DNA of 64,000 bases from Enterovibrio norvegicus FF-33 (GCF_000286835.2 NZ_AJYD02000013.1:825698-889697); one strand, 5' to 3'. Counted from the first letter of the stretch, positions 9,339 through 17,323 are shown. Program-made: numbers and translations. The notes: generated from the sequence alone by a model not told the origin.

Positions 9339-10691
9339 ATGACAACAATTACAGGAACGTCATTGGGCGACACCATCATAAGCAGCCATCACGTTGGTTG
9401 GATATACGGAAAAGACGGCAACGACTATATCGAAGCATATGGGAACGAGTGCCTAATTGATGGCGGAAATGGTGATGACAAAATCATCGGCAGTTACGAC
9501 CATGACTATATCAAAGGGGGTTACGGCGAAGATTGGGTTGATGGTGGGTACGGCAACGACAAAGTTTACGGCGGTTTTGGTGACGACACGATATATGGAG
9601 GCTGGGGTTGCGACGTCCTTTACGGTGGACACGATAACGACCAACTTTACGGCGGGAATGGTAACGACACCCTAAAAGGCGAACAAGGAAACGACTATCT
9701 TTCAGGTGGCTCTGGAAACGATCATCTTTGGGGTGGCCAAGGTCATGATCAACTTGAAGGTGGCGACGGTAACGATTATGTCGACGGTGGCGACGGTGAC
9801 GATGCACTGTTTGGAGGTTGCGGCGATGACCGAATGATCGGCTGGCACGGTGACGACATTATCAATGGTGGTGAAGGCAGCGACCACATGGATGGACATT
9901 GGGGCAATGACACCATGCTCGGCGGTGACGGAAATGACAAAATGTGGGGCGGAGATGGTTACGACAAAATGTCTGGCGGCGAAGGCGATGATTACGTCGA
10001 TGGAGGCTGTGGCAACGATGTATTAGAAGGTAACGCTGGTGACGATAAACTGGTGGGGTATTACGGTGCTGACGAGCTTTACGGCGGCGACGGTTGCGAT
10101 GAGTTGTTCGGCGGTAGTGACAACGACCTGCTAAGCGGCGGCAATCACAGCGATTCACTGTGGGGCGGTTGGGGTCAAGACTTGCTTTTAGGCGGTGATG
10201 GTAATGACAAGCTGCTTGGTGAAGCGGGCGACGATAAACTTGTCGGTGGCGCAGGCAACGATGAACTTTGGGGCCACGGTGAAAACGACGCACTGTTTGG
10301 CAATTGCGGTGACGATAAGTTGGATGGCGGGTGTGGTGAGGACGCTCTCGATGGCGGGTGTGGCAATGACAACATCGATGGCGGCTGGGGTAACGATTAT
10401 ATCGTTGGTGGCGCAGGTGATGACATTCTTAAAGGCAACTGGGGCGACGATGTTTTCTACTTCTGCCAAGGCGATGGCAAAGACATTATCACCGACTTCA
10501 ATGGCTGGCATGACACTCTCCAAATCGACACGTCATTGGCGGCGTCACTAAGCCAAATCAACATCACGCAAACGTCGCACACGGTGACACTGGATTTTGC
10601 GGATGGCACGGAAATTCAGCTACAAAACTTCTGTGGTCAGTTCAAGAGTGACTACATTGATTTCGTCACAGGCTGCGAAATCATCGCATAA
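9339..10691 (+). CDS. RTX-repeat protein without an effector domain, cysteine-rich
   Basis: A 450-residue protein in which residues about 20-375 are nearly continuous glycine/aspartate nonapeptide repeats (GGxGxDxUx), a calcium-binding beta-roll. The N-terminal methionine starts straight into repeats. The last 75 residues (DVFYFCQGDGKDIITDF onward) resemble the C-terminal end of type I-secreted RTX proteins, so export by an ABC/HlyD/TolC machine is inferred; none is encoded nearby. Eleven cysteines occur, several in the variable position of the repeat (GGCGDD, GGCGND, GNCGDD), and tryptophan is frequent; RTX proteins are normally cysteine-poor. The function is unknown: a calcium-responsive surface or matrix protein, or the remnant of a larger protein. 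GAGGAAAA ribosome site. Confidence 0.85.
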   Translation: MTTITGTSLGDTIISSHHVGWIYGKDGNDYIEAYGNECLIDGGNGDDKIIGSYDHDYIKGGYGEDWVDGGYGNDKVYGGFGDDTIYGGWGCDVLYGGHDNDQLYGGNGNDTLKGEQGNDYLSGGSGNDHLWGGQGHDQLEGGDGNDYVDGGDGDDALFGGCGDDRMIGWHGDDIINGGEGSDHMDGHWGNDTMLGGDGNDKMWGGDGYDKMSGGEGDDYVDGGCGNDVLEGNAGDDKLVGYYGADELYGGDGCDELFGGSDNDLLSGGNHSDSLWGGWGQDLLLGGDGNDKLLGEAGDDKLVGGAGNDELWGHGENDALFGNCGDDKLDGGCGEDALDGGCGNDNIDGGWGNDYIVGGAGDDILKGNWGDDVFYFCQGDGKDIITDFNGWHDTLQIDTSLAASLSQINITQTSHTVTLDFADGTEIQLQNFCGQFKSDYIDFVTGCEIIA

Positions 10692-10702
10692 CACAAACCA
10701 AC

Positions 10703-10732
10703 GTGCCCGCACGCTTCTTAACGAGCGGGCAC
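10703..10732 (+). terminator. Hairpin after the RTX gene
   Basis: Perfect 8-bp GC-rich stem GTGCCCGC (10703-10710) / GCGGGCAC (10725-10732) with a 14-base loop. Only TATTGT follows, so termination may be weak. Confidence 0.5.
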
Positions 10733-10744
10733 TATTGTCCAATA

Positions 10745-10768
10745 TTCAAGTTCAAGTTCAAGTTCAAG
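10745..10768 (+). repeat. Four tandem copies of TTCAAG
   Basis: Exact 6-bp unit repeated four times just downstream of the RTX gene hairpin; a candidate variable-number repeat. Confidence 0.8.
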
Positions 10769-10868
10769 CCAGTTAAACCGTATTCAAAATAGCCACGGCG
10801 ATTTATCACATCTCTCACTTCCTTAAAGTGGGATATACAAAACTTGACGAAATCTGCTCTACTGTTTG

Positions 10869-10920
10869 TATACCTAAGCAACCTCAAGGTGCTTGTTCAG
10901 CGAGAATTTGTTTGGGTATA
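10869..10920. repeat. Imperfect palindromic intergenic repeat
   Basis: The arms TATACCTAAGCAA (10869-10881) and TTGTTTGGGTATA (10908-10920) pair over 13 positions with two G-U pairs. A CAAG-GTG-CTTG motif lies between them. The layout resembles ERIC-like dispersed elements of Vibrionaceae; membership in a dispersed family is from memory and not checked. It lies in the promoter region of the AraC regulator. Confidence 0.5.
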
Positions 10921-10960
10921 AATATCTGCGTTTTATGGGTAAAAGGAATTCACGCTGAAC

Positions 10961-11668
10961 ATGGAAAACAGCCTAAGCATTCGTTCGTACACCCGCCAAC
11001 GACAAAGTCACGCGCATGACTATCACCAGTTGGTATTGCCAATACAAGGCACGATTCATATCGAACTGACCGATTACAACGGTGGCGTCGGGGTGGGCGA
11101 ATGCGTGGTGATCGAATCTGGCGTGCAACATCACTTTACAGCTGACGAAGCAGCGCGTTTTATCATTGCTGATCTTTCATCGCTACCAGACAATCTTCAT
11201 ACATCTAACCTCGCGGTATTTTCCATCACGCCACCGCTCCTTAGTTTTCTCTACTTTGTCGAAAAACAATTAGAGTTTCAGCTGGATGATAAGCTTGAAA
11301 AATCGCTAGTCGATGTCTTTATGTTGTTACTGCAACAGCAAAGCGGCAACCCACTTGTCGACCCGCGTATTCGCGCGGCGCAAACATGCATTATTGAACA
11401 TCTAGAAACTAACCTGACCATTGAAGGCCTAGCGAAAGTCGCCTGCCTCAGCCCAACCCAATTTAAGAAGCGATTCAAAGAAGCCTTGGGCGTCAGTACC
11501 TATCAATACATTACCGAGCAGAGAATGGAAAAAGCCAAGGCTTTGCTCATACACACCGACTTGCCTGTTCAATTAGTCGCTGAACGCGTTGGCTACACTG
11601 ATGTCTCTGCGTTTAGCCGTCGCTTTTCCGCCAGTTTTGGCCTCTCTCCAAGAGACTTTTCTCGCTAA
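10961..11668 (+). CDS. AraC-family transcriptional regulator
   Basis: A 235-residue DNA-binding regulator. The N-terminal half (about 1-110) is a cupin-like sensor beginning SYTRQRQSHAHDYHQLVLP, typical of AraC proteins that bind a small ligand. The C-terminal half (about 135-235) holds two helix-turn-helix units, LAKVACLSPTQFKKRFKEAL and VAERVGYTDVSAFSRRFSAS. An AAGGAA ribosome site lies 12 bases before the ATG. The next gene on the same strand, 151 bases downstream, encodes an EamA exporter. This pair is common, so control of that exporter is inferred. The ligand is unknown. Confidence 0.9.
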   Translation: MENSLSIRSYTRQRQSHAHDYHQLVLPIQGTIHIELTDYNGGVGVGECVVIESGVQHHFTADEAARFIIADLSSLPDNLHTSNLAVFSITPPLLSFLYFVEKQLEFQLDDKLEKSLVDVFMLLLQQQSGNPLVDPRIRAAQTCIIEHLETNLTIEGLAKVACLSPTQFKKRFKEALGVSTYQYITEQRMEKAKALLIHTDLPVQLVAERVGYTDVSAFSRRFSASFGLSPRDFSR

Positions 11669-11819
11669 TACATCACCACACACAATTTATCATCGACATA
11701 CTGGATGAATAGAAAAGCGCCCTCTCGGCGTAGTAATGCGTCCTTTCTGCAAAGTCTTCGTCAGCTATTTCCGTTAGGATTATTGTCAGCCTAAAGGATC
11801 AGACAGGACACGCAGCACG

Positions 11820-12758
11820 ATGAAACGCACCTTCTTGAACATGGACTCCGCATTGCAAGGCAGCTTGGCCATCCTGTTGTCCTCCGTGCTTTGGGGAACA
11901 ACGGGTACGGTAGCGAACTTCGCCCCACAAATTAGTTCACTGGCGATTGGCGCTTTTTCAGCAGGTATAGGTGGATTATTACTGGCCATCACTGCACGTA
12001 AATCACTACAACAAGATGGGCAGTTGCTGCTGCAACACCGCACGACATTGCTCATTGGAGCCATTGCACTTGCGGTATATCCGTTGGCGTTTTACTCCTC
12101 AATGCGTTTGGCGGGCGTCGCCGTCGGCACGGTGGTTTCTATTGCCTGCGCCCCTTTCATGACCGTTATCATTGAGCGTCTTTTTGGCAAAGCTAGTGCG
12201 ATTACGCCGCGTTGGTTACTCAGTGTTGTTCTGGGGACAATTGGAATTGTCATGCTTACCTTTGCAGAGTCATCACATGCGCAAACCGCAACGCAACAAT
12301 CTGACAAGCTTTTTGGCGTCATGCTTGGGCTACTTGCCGCGCTGACTTACGCCATTTATGCATGGGTTGCAAAACGTTTAATTGAAAACGGCGTGCAGTC
12401 TGAATCGGCGATGGGGGGCATTTTCGGCTTGGGTGCCATGCTGCTACTCCCTACCCTGATGTTCACCGGCGAACATCTATTTTCAAGCCTCAGTAACACT
12501 CTCGTTGTTACCTATATGGCATTGATCCCGATGTTTTTGGGTTACTTGATTTTTGGTTTTGGGCTTAGACATGTGAACGCCAGCAAAGCGACACTACTCA
12601 CTCTGTTTGAACCTGTGGTCGCGGCCTGTTTTGCGGTTTGGATTGTTGGCGAAATCATCCCTATGCAAGGTTGGGTTGGCATGGGGCTAATCATGGTATG
12701 CCTTGTGATACAGGCCAGTGAAAAAGGCTCGACGCACAGAGTCCAAGTAACCGACTAG
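11820..12758 (+). CDS. EamA/DMT-superfamily transporter
   Basis: A 312-residue inner membrane protein with about ten hydrophobic spans in two EamA repeats (about 15-150 and 165-295). The first starts ILLSSVLWGTTGTVA and the second LGLLAALTYAIYAWVAKRL. Such drug/metabolite transporters usually export amino acids, metabolites or drugs by proton exchange. It lies just downstream of an AraC regulator that may control it. The ATG at 11820 follows CAGGACACGCAGCACG, a modest ribosome site. The substrate cannot be deduced. Confidence 0.85.
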   Translation: MKRTFLNMDSALQGSLAILLSSVLWGTTGTVANFAPQISSLAIGAFSAGIGGLLLAITARKSLQQDGQLLLQHRTTLLIGAIALAVYPLAFYSSMRLAGVAVGTVVSIACAPFMTVIIERLFGKASAITPRWLLSVVLGTIGIVMLTFAESSHAQTATQQSDKLFGVMLGLLAALTYAIYAWVAKRLIENGVQSESAMGGIFGLGAMLLLPTLMFTGEHLFSSLSNTLVVTYMALIPMFLGYLIFGFGLRHVNASKATLLTLFEPVVAACFAVWIVGEIIPMQGWVGMGLIMVCLVIQASEKGSTHRVQVTD

Positions 12759-12777
12759 GGCTGTAAACCTTTTCGAG

Positions 12778-12851
12778 CTCCTAGCTCCTAGCACCTAGCA
12801 CCTAGCAAGGCACGTTGGCAAAGAAGCTATGAGCTATGAGCTATGAGCTAT
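12778..12851. repeat. Two tandem 7-bp repeat tracts between convergent genes
   Basis: Tract 1 is CTCCTAG twice then CACCTAG twice (12778-12805). Tract 2 is AAGCTAT then GAGCTAT three times (12824-12851), running across the stop codon of the regulator gene. Copy-number change by slippage is plausible. Confidence 0.75.
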
Positions 12852-13270
12852 GAAGCCAAATTCTGACGGATTTTTTGACTTAAAGAAATCATGGTGTCGG
12901 CTTCACTTTCTGTCAGCCCCGTTGCACAAAGTGCCTGTTTCGCCACCTTCTTTCCCGCCCTAGCGAGTTTCTTGCCTTCGTCGGTTAACGCGACCGATTT
13001 TTGCCTTTCATTGCCCTCAACAAGCGTCTTCGTGACATAACCAACGCTCTGTAAGCGTTTAATAATAGGTGTGACGGTCGCCTTGGATAAACCAACAGAT
13101 TGTGCAAGTTCGGTCACCGATACATCCTGTTCTTGCCACAATGACATCATCACAACGAACTGCGGATAAGTGAGTTTAAAGGGTTCAAGCAATGGCTTGT
13201 AAGCCTGAGTGATCATGCTGGACGTCGAATATAAGTTGAAGCAAATTTGATCGATATGCTTGGGTCCCAT
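12848..13270 (-). CDS. MarR/OhrR-family redox-sensing repressor
   Basis: A 140-residue winged-helix regulator close to OhrR, the organic hydroperoxide sensor. The N-terminal stretch DQICFNLYSTSSM places Cys10 where OhrR has its reactive cysteine, and LTYPQFVVMMSLW carries a conserved OhrR tyrosine. A second cysteine (Cys115, in QALCATG) could form the disulfide seen in two-Cys OhrR proteins. The DNA-binding helix region is VTELAQSVGLSKATVTPIIKRL. It is divergent from a periplasmic catalase-like peroxidase gene instead of the usual ohr peroxidase, so it probably represses that gene and itself until oxidised. Target and signal are inferences from family and position. Confidence 0.85.
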   Translation of the reverse strand: MGPKHIDQICFNLYSTSSMITQAYKPLLEPFKLTYPQFVVMMSLWQEQDVSVTELAQSVGLSKATVTPIIKRLQSVGYVTKTLVEGNERQKSVALTDEGKKLARAGKKVAKQALCATGLTESEADTMISLSQKIRQNLAS

Positions 13271-13589
13271 GGGCTAATCCTTGTCCTTTTTGTCTTTATT
13301 ATTTCGTCACTATGGCAAAACCGGCCACTATCATCAACCCAAACAATTTGTGCACTAACAGTTTGGCCACCTTCATTTTATGAATCAAGCAATATGCCTT
13401 AGCCATATCTATCTGATATAGAAAAACTCTTCCATGACATTGTTAAAACTCTCAGGATAGAGACTGCCAATCGTTGATTTTTTCCACAAGTCAGACCAAC
13501 ATATTAACTCGATTGTTCGCACACAAACTATTAACTGACGAACTGTTTATTGAAAATAATTTGTATGGTTATTCAGCAAGGAGAGATCA
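13271..13589. promoter_or_regulatory. Divergent promoter region of OhrR-like and peroxidase genes
   Basis: 319 bases separate the two divergent starts. CCAAAC (13339-13344) and GTTTGG (13361-13366) form an inverted repeat around CAATTTG and a TGCA core. AACTATTAACTG and AACTGTTTA words near 13525-13550 resemble each other. These are candidate repressor sites only. An AAGGAGAG ribosome site precedes the peroxidase ATG. Confidence 0.4.
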
Positions 13590-14546
13590 ATGAATAAGTC
13601 TATTCTATGCGCCGCAGCGCTTGGACTCGTCGCGTCACCCATTATTGCCTCAACCAACCCAAACCTCGCCGTCGATAGCGTGGATGTGTTTGAATCAATA
13701 TTTGGTATTACCGAAGGAAAACGCAGAAACCATACCAAAGGTTTTTGTTTTGAAGGGCGATTTGAACCTATCGCCACAAACATCACCCGTTACACCAACA
13801 GCCCATTGTTCCAAGCATCAACGAAAGTGATAGGTCGACTTTCGCACAAAGGCGGCAATATCGATGCGCCTGACGATGTACCTAGCGATTATGGTCTCGG
13901 ACTGTCTATGCAAGACGTAAACGGTGGGATCACTCGAATGGCGGTAAACACGCTAGATTTCTTCCCTGTTTCAACACCTGAAGCCTTTCTGGAACTCAAT
14001 CAAGCAACGCTCAAAGGCAAAGAAGCACTCGCCGCCGTCAAAGAGAAGTACCCAGAAATAAAAGCGTTCAAGGCGCACATGGCAAAAAGAGACAACACAC
14101 TAAAGCCTTATGAAGACATGAGCTACAACAGTGTGAACAGCTTCTACTTGGTGAATGAGCAAGGAGAAAAAGTCGCGTTCAGGTTTGCCTTTGTGCCGAC
14201 CAGCAAACACGACATATCGGTAGAAACAGGAAGCGATTTCTACTTTGAGAATCTGCAAAAAAGCCTAGAAAGCGGAGAAGTGAGTTGGAACATGGTCGTC
14301 ACGATTGCCAACCCACAAGACATGGTCGACGACGCGGCAAAGCGCTGGGAAGGTGAGCATGTTACGTTCAACGCGGCACGTTTGGTCATTGAATCTATTA
14401 CCCCCGAAGGGAAATGCGAAGATATCACCTTTGACCCGACCATGCTCAGCGACGGTATCGAGCCGTCTAATGATCCCCTACTGCAAACGCGAAGCTCGTC
14501 TTATGCTGTTGGATTAGGTCGTAGACTCAGTGAGAAATCGCAATAG
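13590..14546 (+). CDS. Periplasmic catalase-related peroxidase (SrpA-like)
   Basis: A 318-residue heme protein of the small catalase-like peroxidase group. The signal peptide MNKSILCAAALGLVASPIIA exports it to the periplasm. Catalase signatures are the distal histidine His48 in NHTKGFCFEGRF, the arginine-containing Asp-rich stretch after TNSPLFQASTKVIGRLSHKG, and the proximal-ligand helix near the C-terminus with Tyr305 in RSSSYAVGLGRR. It lacks the length of full catalases (about 480 residues or more). Relatives oxidise peroxides, often organic ones. The divergent OhrR-like regulator supports a role in peroxide defence. It could also supply protection against peroxide from sarcosine oxidase encoded 20 kb away, but nothing links them directly. 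Confidence 0.85.
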   Translation: MNKSILCAAALGLVASPIIASTNPNLAVDSVDVFESIFGITEGKRRNHTKGFCFEGRFEPIATNITRYTNSPLFQASTKVIGRLSHKGGNIDAPDDVPSDYGLGLSMQDVNGGITRMAVNTLDFFPVSTPEAFLELNQATLKGKEALAAVKEKYPEIKAFKAHMAKRDNTLKPYEDMSYNSVNSFYLVNEQGEKVAFRFAFVPTSKHDISVETGSDFYFENLQKSLESGEVSWNMVVTIANPQDMVDDAAKRWEGEHVTFNAARLVIESITPEGKCEDITFDPTMLSDGIEPSNDPLLQTRSSSYAVGLGRRLSEKSQ

Positions 14547-14610
14547 CGAGCATCTTATGTACACGGTCTCGCGTAGAGTAATCCTTATACAACTTAGACA
14601 AACTGCTAGG

Positions 14611-14640
14611 CAAAAAGAAGGCGAGACTCATGTCTCGCCT
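14611..14640 (-). terminator. Terminator for the minus-strand EamA gene
   Basis: Perfect 9-bp stem AGGCGAGAC (14619-14627) / GTCTCGCCT (14632-14640) with a TCAT loop. Read on the minus strand it is followed by TCTTTTTG. It may also stop the convergent peroxidase transcript. Confidence 0.8.
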
Positions 14641-14661
14641 GCTTCGTGATTGATTCGCACA

Positions 14662-15549
14662 CTACCGTGATTTTTTCCGCATAAAATCACGCAGCGGTTG
14701 GGTTCCGCGATAAACCAACAGCGACAATAAAATCAACGCACAGCCTGCAATTTTATGCGCAGGCATTGATTCGTGATACCACACCACGCTCAGGATCACC
14801 GTCCAAACAGGTTCAAGGATCATAATAATGGCCGCATTTGCAGCGCTTGCTCCCTTCTGGCCAAGCGTCTGCATTAAGTAACGCAAACTTGTTGCCACCA
14901 GCACACTCAGCGTAAACCAGCCCCACACTGTCGGAGGTATGGTGTCGGGCCATGTTTCGGTCAGCAACGAAGCGATGGTCGCAACCACACCCGTAGAGAA
15001 CAGTTGCACACAAGTCAGCACCAAGGTCGGAATACGCTGTGCATAGCGGTTGTTCAAATTAAAGTGAACAGCGAGAAACAACGCCGCCAGCAAGAACCAA
15101 ATCTGACTTGGCGAGAGCTGCCAGCCCACACCACCTAGTGATAGCAACGCCAAACCCACCACGGCAATCGGCATCGAAAACCAGAATATCCTCGGGGGTG
15201 CTTGCTTATACAGCAACCACGCGACGGGCGGCACAATCAGCATGGAAAGGCTCATGATAAACGCCCCTTCCCCCAGCGAGGTGCTGACAGACATGGCGAA
15301 AATCCAGAACAAAATCGCACATGCCAGCACGCAGCCCACTCCTGCCGCTCGCGTCAAATCGCCCCTATCAACGACTTTCAGTTTGCCAAAGCAAAACGGC
15401 AGGATACACAAGGATGCCAAAATGAAGCGCAGGCCGATAAACCCAAACGGCGGCATACCCTGAATCGCCTCTTTCGAGAAAATCCATCCCCAGGCAGCCA
15501 ACACAGTAGCAACAAGTAAAATCAAAGAAGCACGTCTTTCGACCAACAT
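14662..15549 (-). CDS. EamA/DMT-superfamily transporter (second copy)
   Basis: A 295-residue inner membrane protein with about ten spans in two EamA halves. Recognisable blocks are ATVLAAWGWIFSKEAIQG near the start, the FGFIGLRFILASL helix, and EPVWTVILSVVWYHE in the second half. It belongs to the drug/metabolite transporter superfamily; the substrate is unknown. It is not a close copy of the EamA protein encoded at 11.8 kb. The ATG at 15549 is used although its ribosome site is poor (GTTGGTG). It ends at a strong terminator convergent with the peroxidase gene. Confidence 0.85.
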   Translation of the reverse strand: MLVERRASLILLVATVLAAWGWIFSKEAIQGMPPFGFIGLRFILASLCILPFCFGKLKVVDRGDLTRAAGVGCVLACAILFWIFAMSVSTSLGEGAFIMSLSMLIVPPVAWLLYKQAPPRIFWFSMPIAVVGLALLSLGGVGWQLSPSQIWFLLAALFLAVHFNLNNRYAQRIPTLVLTCVQLFSTGVVATIASLLTETWPDTIPPTVWGWFTLSVLVATSLRYLMQTLGQKGASAANAAIIMILEPVWTVILSVVWYHESMPAHKIAGCALILLSLLVYRGTQPLRDFMRKKSR

Positions 15550-15642
15550 TAAACACCAACAAAAAAGGGAATGAGAAAGGCGTGGGCATTATACCCACCT
15601 AATCGCGCTTTCACCTCATCACTCTTTATCTGTATTTGTTGC

Positions 15643-15768
15643 TCAATTCAGGCGACATGATAGCGACTCTGCCAACTGGGCTTCTTTGATGTGTGCACTC
15701 CAGTGTGTCGGCGACTCGAGCGTGGCGGGAATTTTGTTGAATATCACAGAGACAAACAGGCTAAACAT
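15643..15768 (-). CDS. Possible small ORF with start codon in a hairpin loop
   Basis: The minus strand is open for 60 codons (15825 to the stop at 15643-15645), with a natural-looking residue mix ending SPTHWSAHIKEAQLAESLS. The only ATG gives 41 residues, MFSLFVSVIFNKIPA first. It could be a small membrane or leader peptide, or the tail of a decayed gene, because the residues before the ATG also look protein-like. It lies 93 bases upstream of the EamA gene on the same strand. I do not recognise the family. Confidence 0.35.
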   Translation of the reverse strand: MFSLFVSVIFNKIPATLESPTHWSAHIKEAQLAESLSCRLN

Positions 15769-15780
15769 GCCGTTTGTCTC
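15749..15780. promoter_or_regulatory. 12-bp hairpin that would enclose the small ORF start
   Basis: GAGACAAAC (15749-15757) pairs with GTTTGTCTC (15772-15780), and GGC (15759-15761) with GCC (15769-15771), with one bulged base. On the minus-strand RNA the ATG at 15768-15766 falls in the loop. Confidence 0.45.
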
Positions 15781-15922
15781 AACCGGTATTAAATCACGGT
15801 CAGAACAATCGTTATACAGCCTTACTTACCTGATCTATATCGCATCTTGAGAGCAATACACTCCGAAGTATCACCACTGTCTATACTCTCCATTACCAAA
15901 CATCATCCCATTAGGAAAAATA
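15781..15922. other. Region upstream of the unknown membrane protein gene
   Basis: No further gene is seen. TTAGGAAAAATA just before 15923 gives the ribosome site for the GTG start of the next gene. Confidence 0.35.
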
Positions 15923-16438
15923 GTGCAAGGTTCATGGTTTCGTTTTTCACCTTGGTATTTAACCATCACCTCAACACTGGTATTAGCAGGGTTAGGCTAC
16001 TTTCTGGTCACCAACTTAAACTGGTTTAAAGAAACCGCATTTGCTTCTCATAGCGCAAGTGAATTAAAGGACAACACCCACTACTACTTCAGCATGTTTA
16101 ATTTGTACATCAGCATGTTGAAGCGTTCTGTGGCGATGTTTGCAGGAGTAGGTACTTTGCTTATCGGATTGGCCGTGTGTTTTTTCACTATCGAGAAAAG
16201 CACCTCAGCCAGTATTGAAGGGTCAGGATGGGCCTTTCAGCTAGCCACAGCCTCTCCGGGTATTTTTGCCATGTTTGTTGGTGCCATGCTCATTGCTTTC
16301 TCGGTACACAGCAAAGACAGCTTTAGTTTCAATACGGAACAAATAGCCAGTCAGAATACAGAAGCCGTACCCACTGCTAAGGCTTCAACCTTAGCCATCG
16401 ACCCTTGCCTTTCAACACCTCCTCCCAATGGTTGCTAA
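15923..16438 (+). CDS. Unrecognised membrane protein
   Basis: A 171-residue protein that I do not recognise. The GTG at 15923 is chosen because AGGA lies six bases before it. Hydrophobic spans are at about residues 12-30 (YLTITSTLVLAGLGYFLV), 68-88 (MFAGVGTLLIGLAVCFF) and 108-126 (SPGIFAMFVGAMLIAF). The tail is soluble and ends in PCLSTPPPNGC. The following gene begins 11 bases downstream and encodes an exported protein, so the two probably form an operon and may act together at the membrane. No transport or enzyme motif is visible. Confidence 0.65.
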   Translation: MQGSWFRFSPWYLTITSTLVLAGLGYFLVTNLNWFKETAFASHSASELKDNTHYYFSMFNLYISMLKRSVAMFAGVGTLLIGLAVCFFTIEKSTSASIEGSGWAFQLATASPGIFAMFVGAMLIAFSVHSKDSFSFNTEQIASQNTEAVPTAKASTLAIDPCLSTPPPNGC

Positions 16439-16449
16439 TCGGGCGAATA

Positions 16450-17169
16450 ATGATGAAAAATCACGCATATAAAGCATGGATATCAACGATAATTATCAGC
16501 GCCGCGTTGTTTACAACCTTCGCATCGAAGGGAGAAAGTGTGCAGCGCCAACAAGAAGATAACAAAAATACTGCATGCTCTTTTTTAATTTCAGAAGTTA
16601 AGAACATCCTCCAAAGTAAAAACCAAGAAGATCTCTCTGCCATCATTAAAACCCATGACAGGCTGTGTTCTGACTCGGATTACATAAAAGCGGTTAAAAC
16701 AAGTAACAGTCACTTCCCTTTACAGTGCTACGCACTCAATGGCTTTGCTGGGATTTTATCGCACTCACCCAAGGTTTACGTGACAACAACAAGTTCCAAC
16801 TCCACGCACAGAGAAATAAACAACTTACTTCTAATGAAAAAAACCAGCAGTGATTTTATTCATATGACAAGTCACCCTGAATTTAACACCTTACTGAGTT
16901 CTAACTTTAAGGACGTGATCATTAGCGATGATGAACTCACTTCCGCCTTGAGTAGCCTCAAGATTAGCGAGCCGATATCAACCAAAAAAAATGACCACTG
17001 GATAATCAAAAAATCGACGATTGAATCTCAGCTCAACGACGACATAATTAAAGCGATTCTTCAAGAAAGCCAGGGGACATTACCGTTCAATAGCGATATC
17101 CAACAACCGTTCTCGCCACTAAATTCAATCCAAACCTTTGAGACGTTTAAATCTAGCGAAGCACCTTAG
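16450..17169 (+). CDS. Unrecognised exported protein
   Basis: A 239-residue protein with no recognised family. The frame opens at 16405 inside the preceding gene, but the ATG ATG pair at 16450 and 16453 gives a clean signal peptide (KNHAYKAWISTIIISAALFTTFA), so that start is preferred; the ribosome site is weak. The mature part is polar, serine- and lysine-rich, with cysteines in TACSFLI, DRLCSD and LQCYALN that could form disulfides in the periplasm. The coding region is more AT-rich than its neighbours, which could reflect transfer. It is likely co-transcribed with the upstream membrane protein gene. Confidence 0.6.
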   Translation: MMKNHAYKAWISTIIISAALFTTFASKGESVQRQQEDNKNTACSFLISEVKNILQSKNQEDLSAIIKTHDRLCSDSDYIKAVKTSNSHFPLQCYALNGFAGILSHSPKVYVTTTSSNSTHREINNLLLMKKTSSDFIHMTSHPEFNTLLSSNFKDVIISDDELTSALSSLKISEPISTKKNDHWIIKKSTIESQLNDDIIKAILQESQGTLPFNSDIQQPFSPLNSIQTFETFKSSEAP

Positions 17170-17248
17170 TCTCCACCGCCATCTGCCCCGTCCGAGCAAG
17201 CACAACCTGAACGACAAGCAATGTGGCTGAAAATTTAGAACATGAAAT

Positions 17249-17282
17249 GAAAAAAGGGCCAGCATGTTCGCATGCTAGCCCT
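17249..17282 (-). terminator. Terminator for the VOC-family gene
   Basis: 12-bp stem between 17255-17266 and 17271-17282 with one G-U pair and a 4-base loop; read on the minus strand it is followed by TTTTTT. Confidence 0.85.
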
Positions 17283-17323
17283 CTTTGAGTCACTCAGTCA
17301 CAGGGTGAATGAGACACTGACAA

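Noticed and set aside
9453..10551. Several long antisense and alternate-frame ORFs inside the RTX gene
   Set aside because: They arise from the repeated GGxGxD codons; composition is biased and none has a ribosome site.
10703..10732. Strong rho-independent terminator after the RTX gene
   Set aside because: The stem is perfect but lacks a T-run; it is kept only as a probable hairpin.
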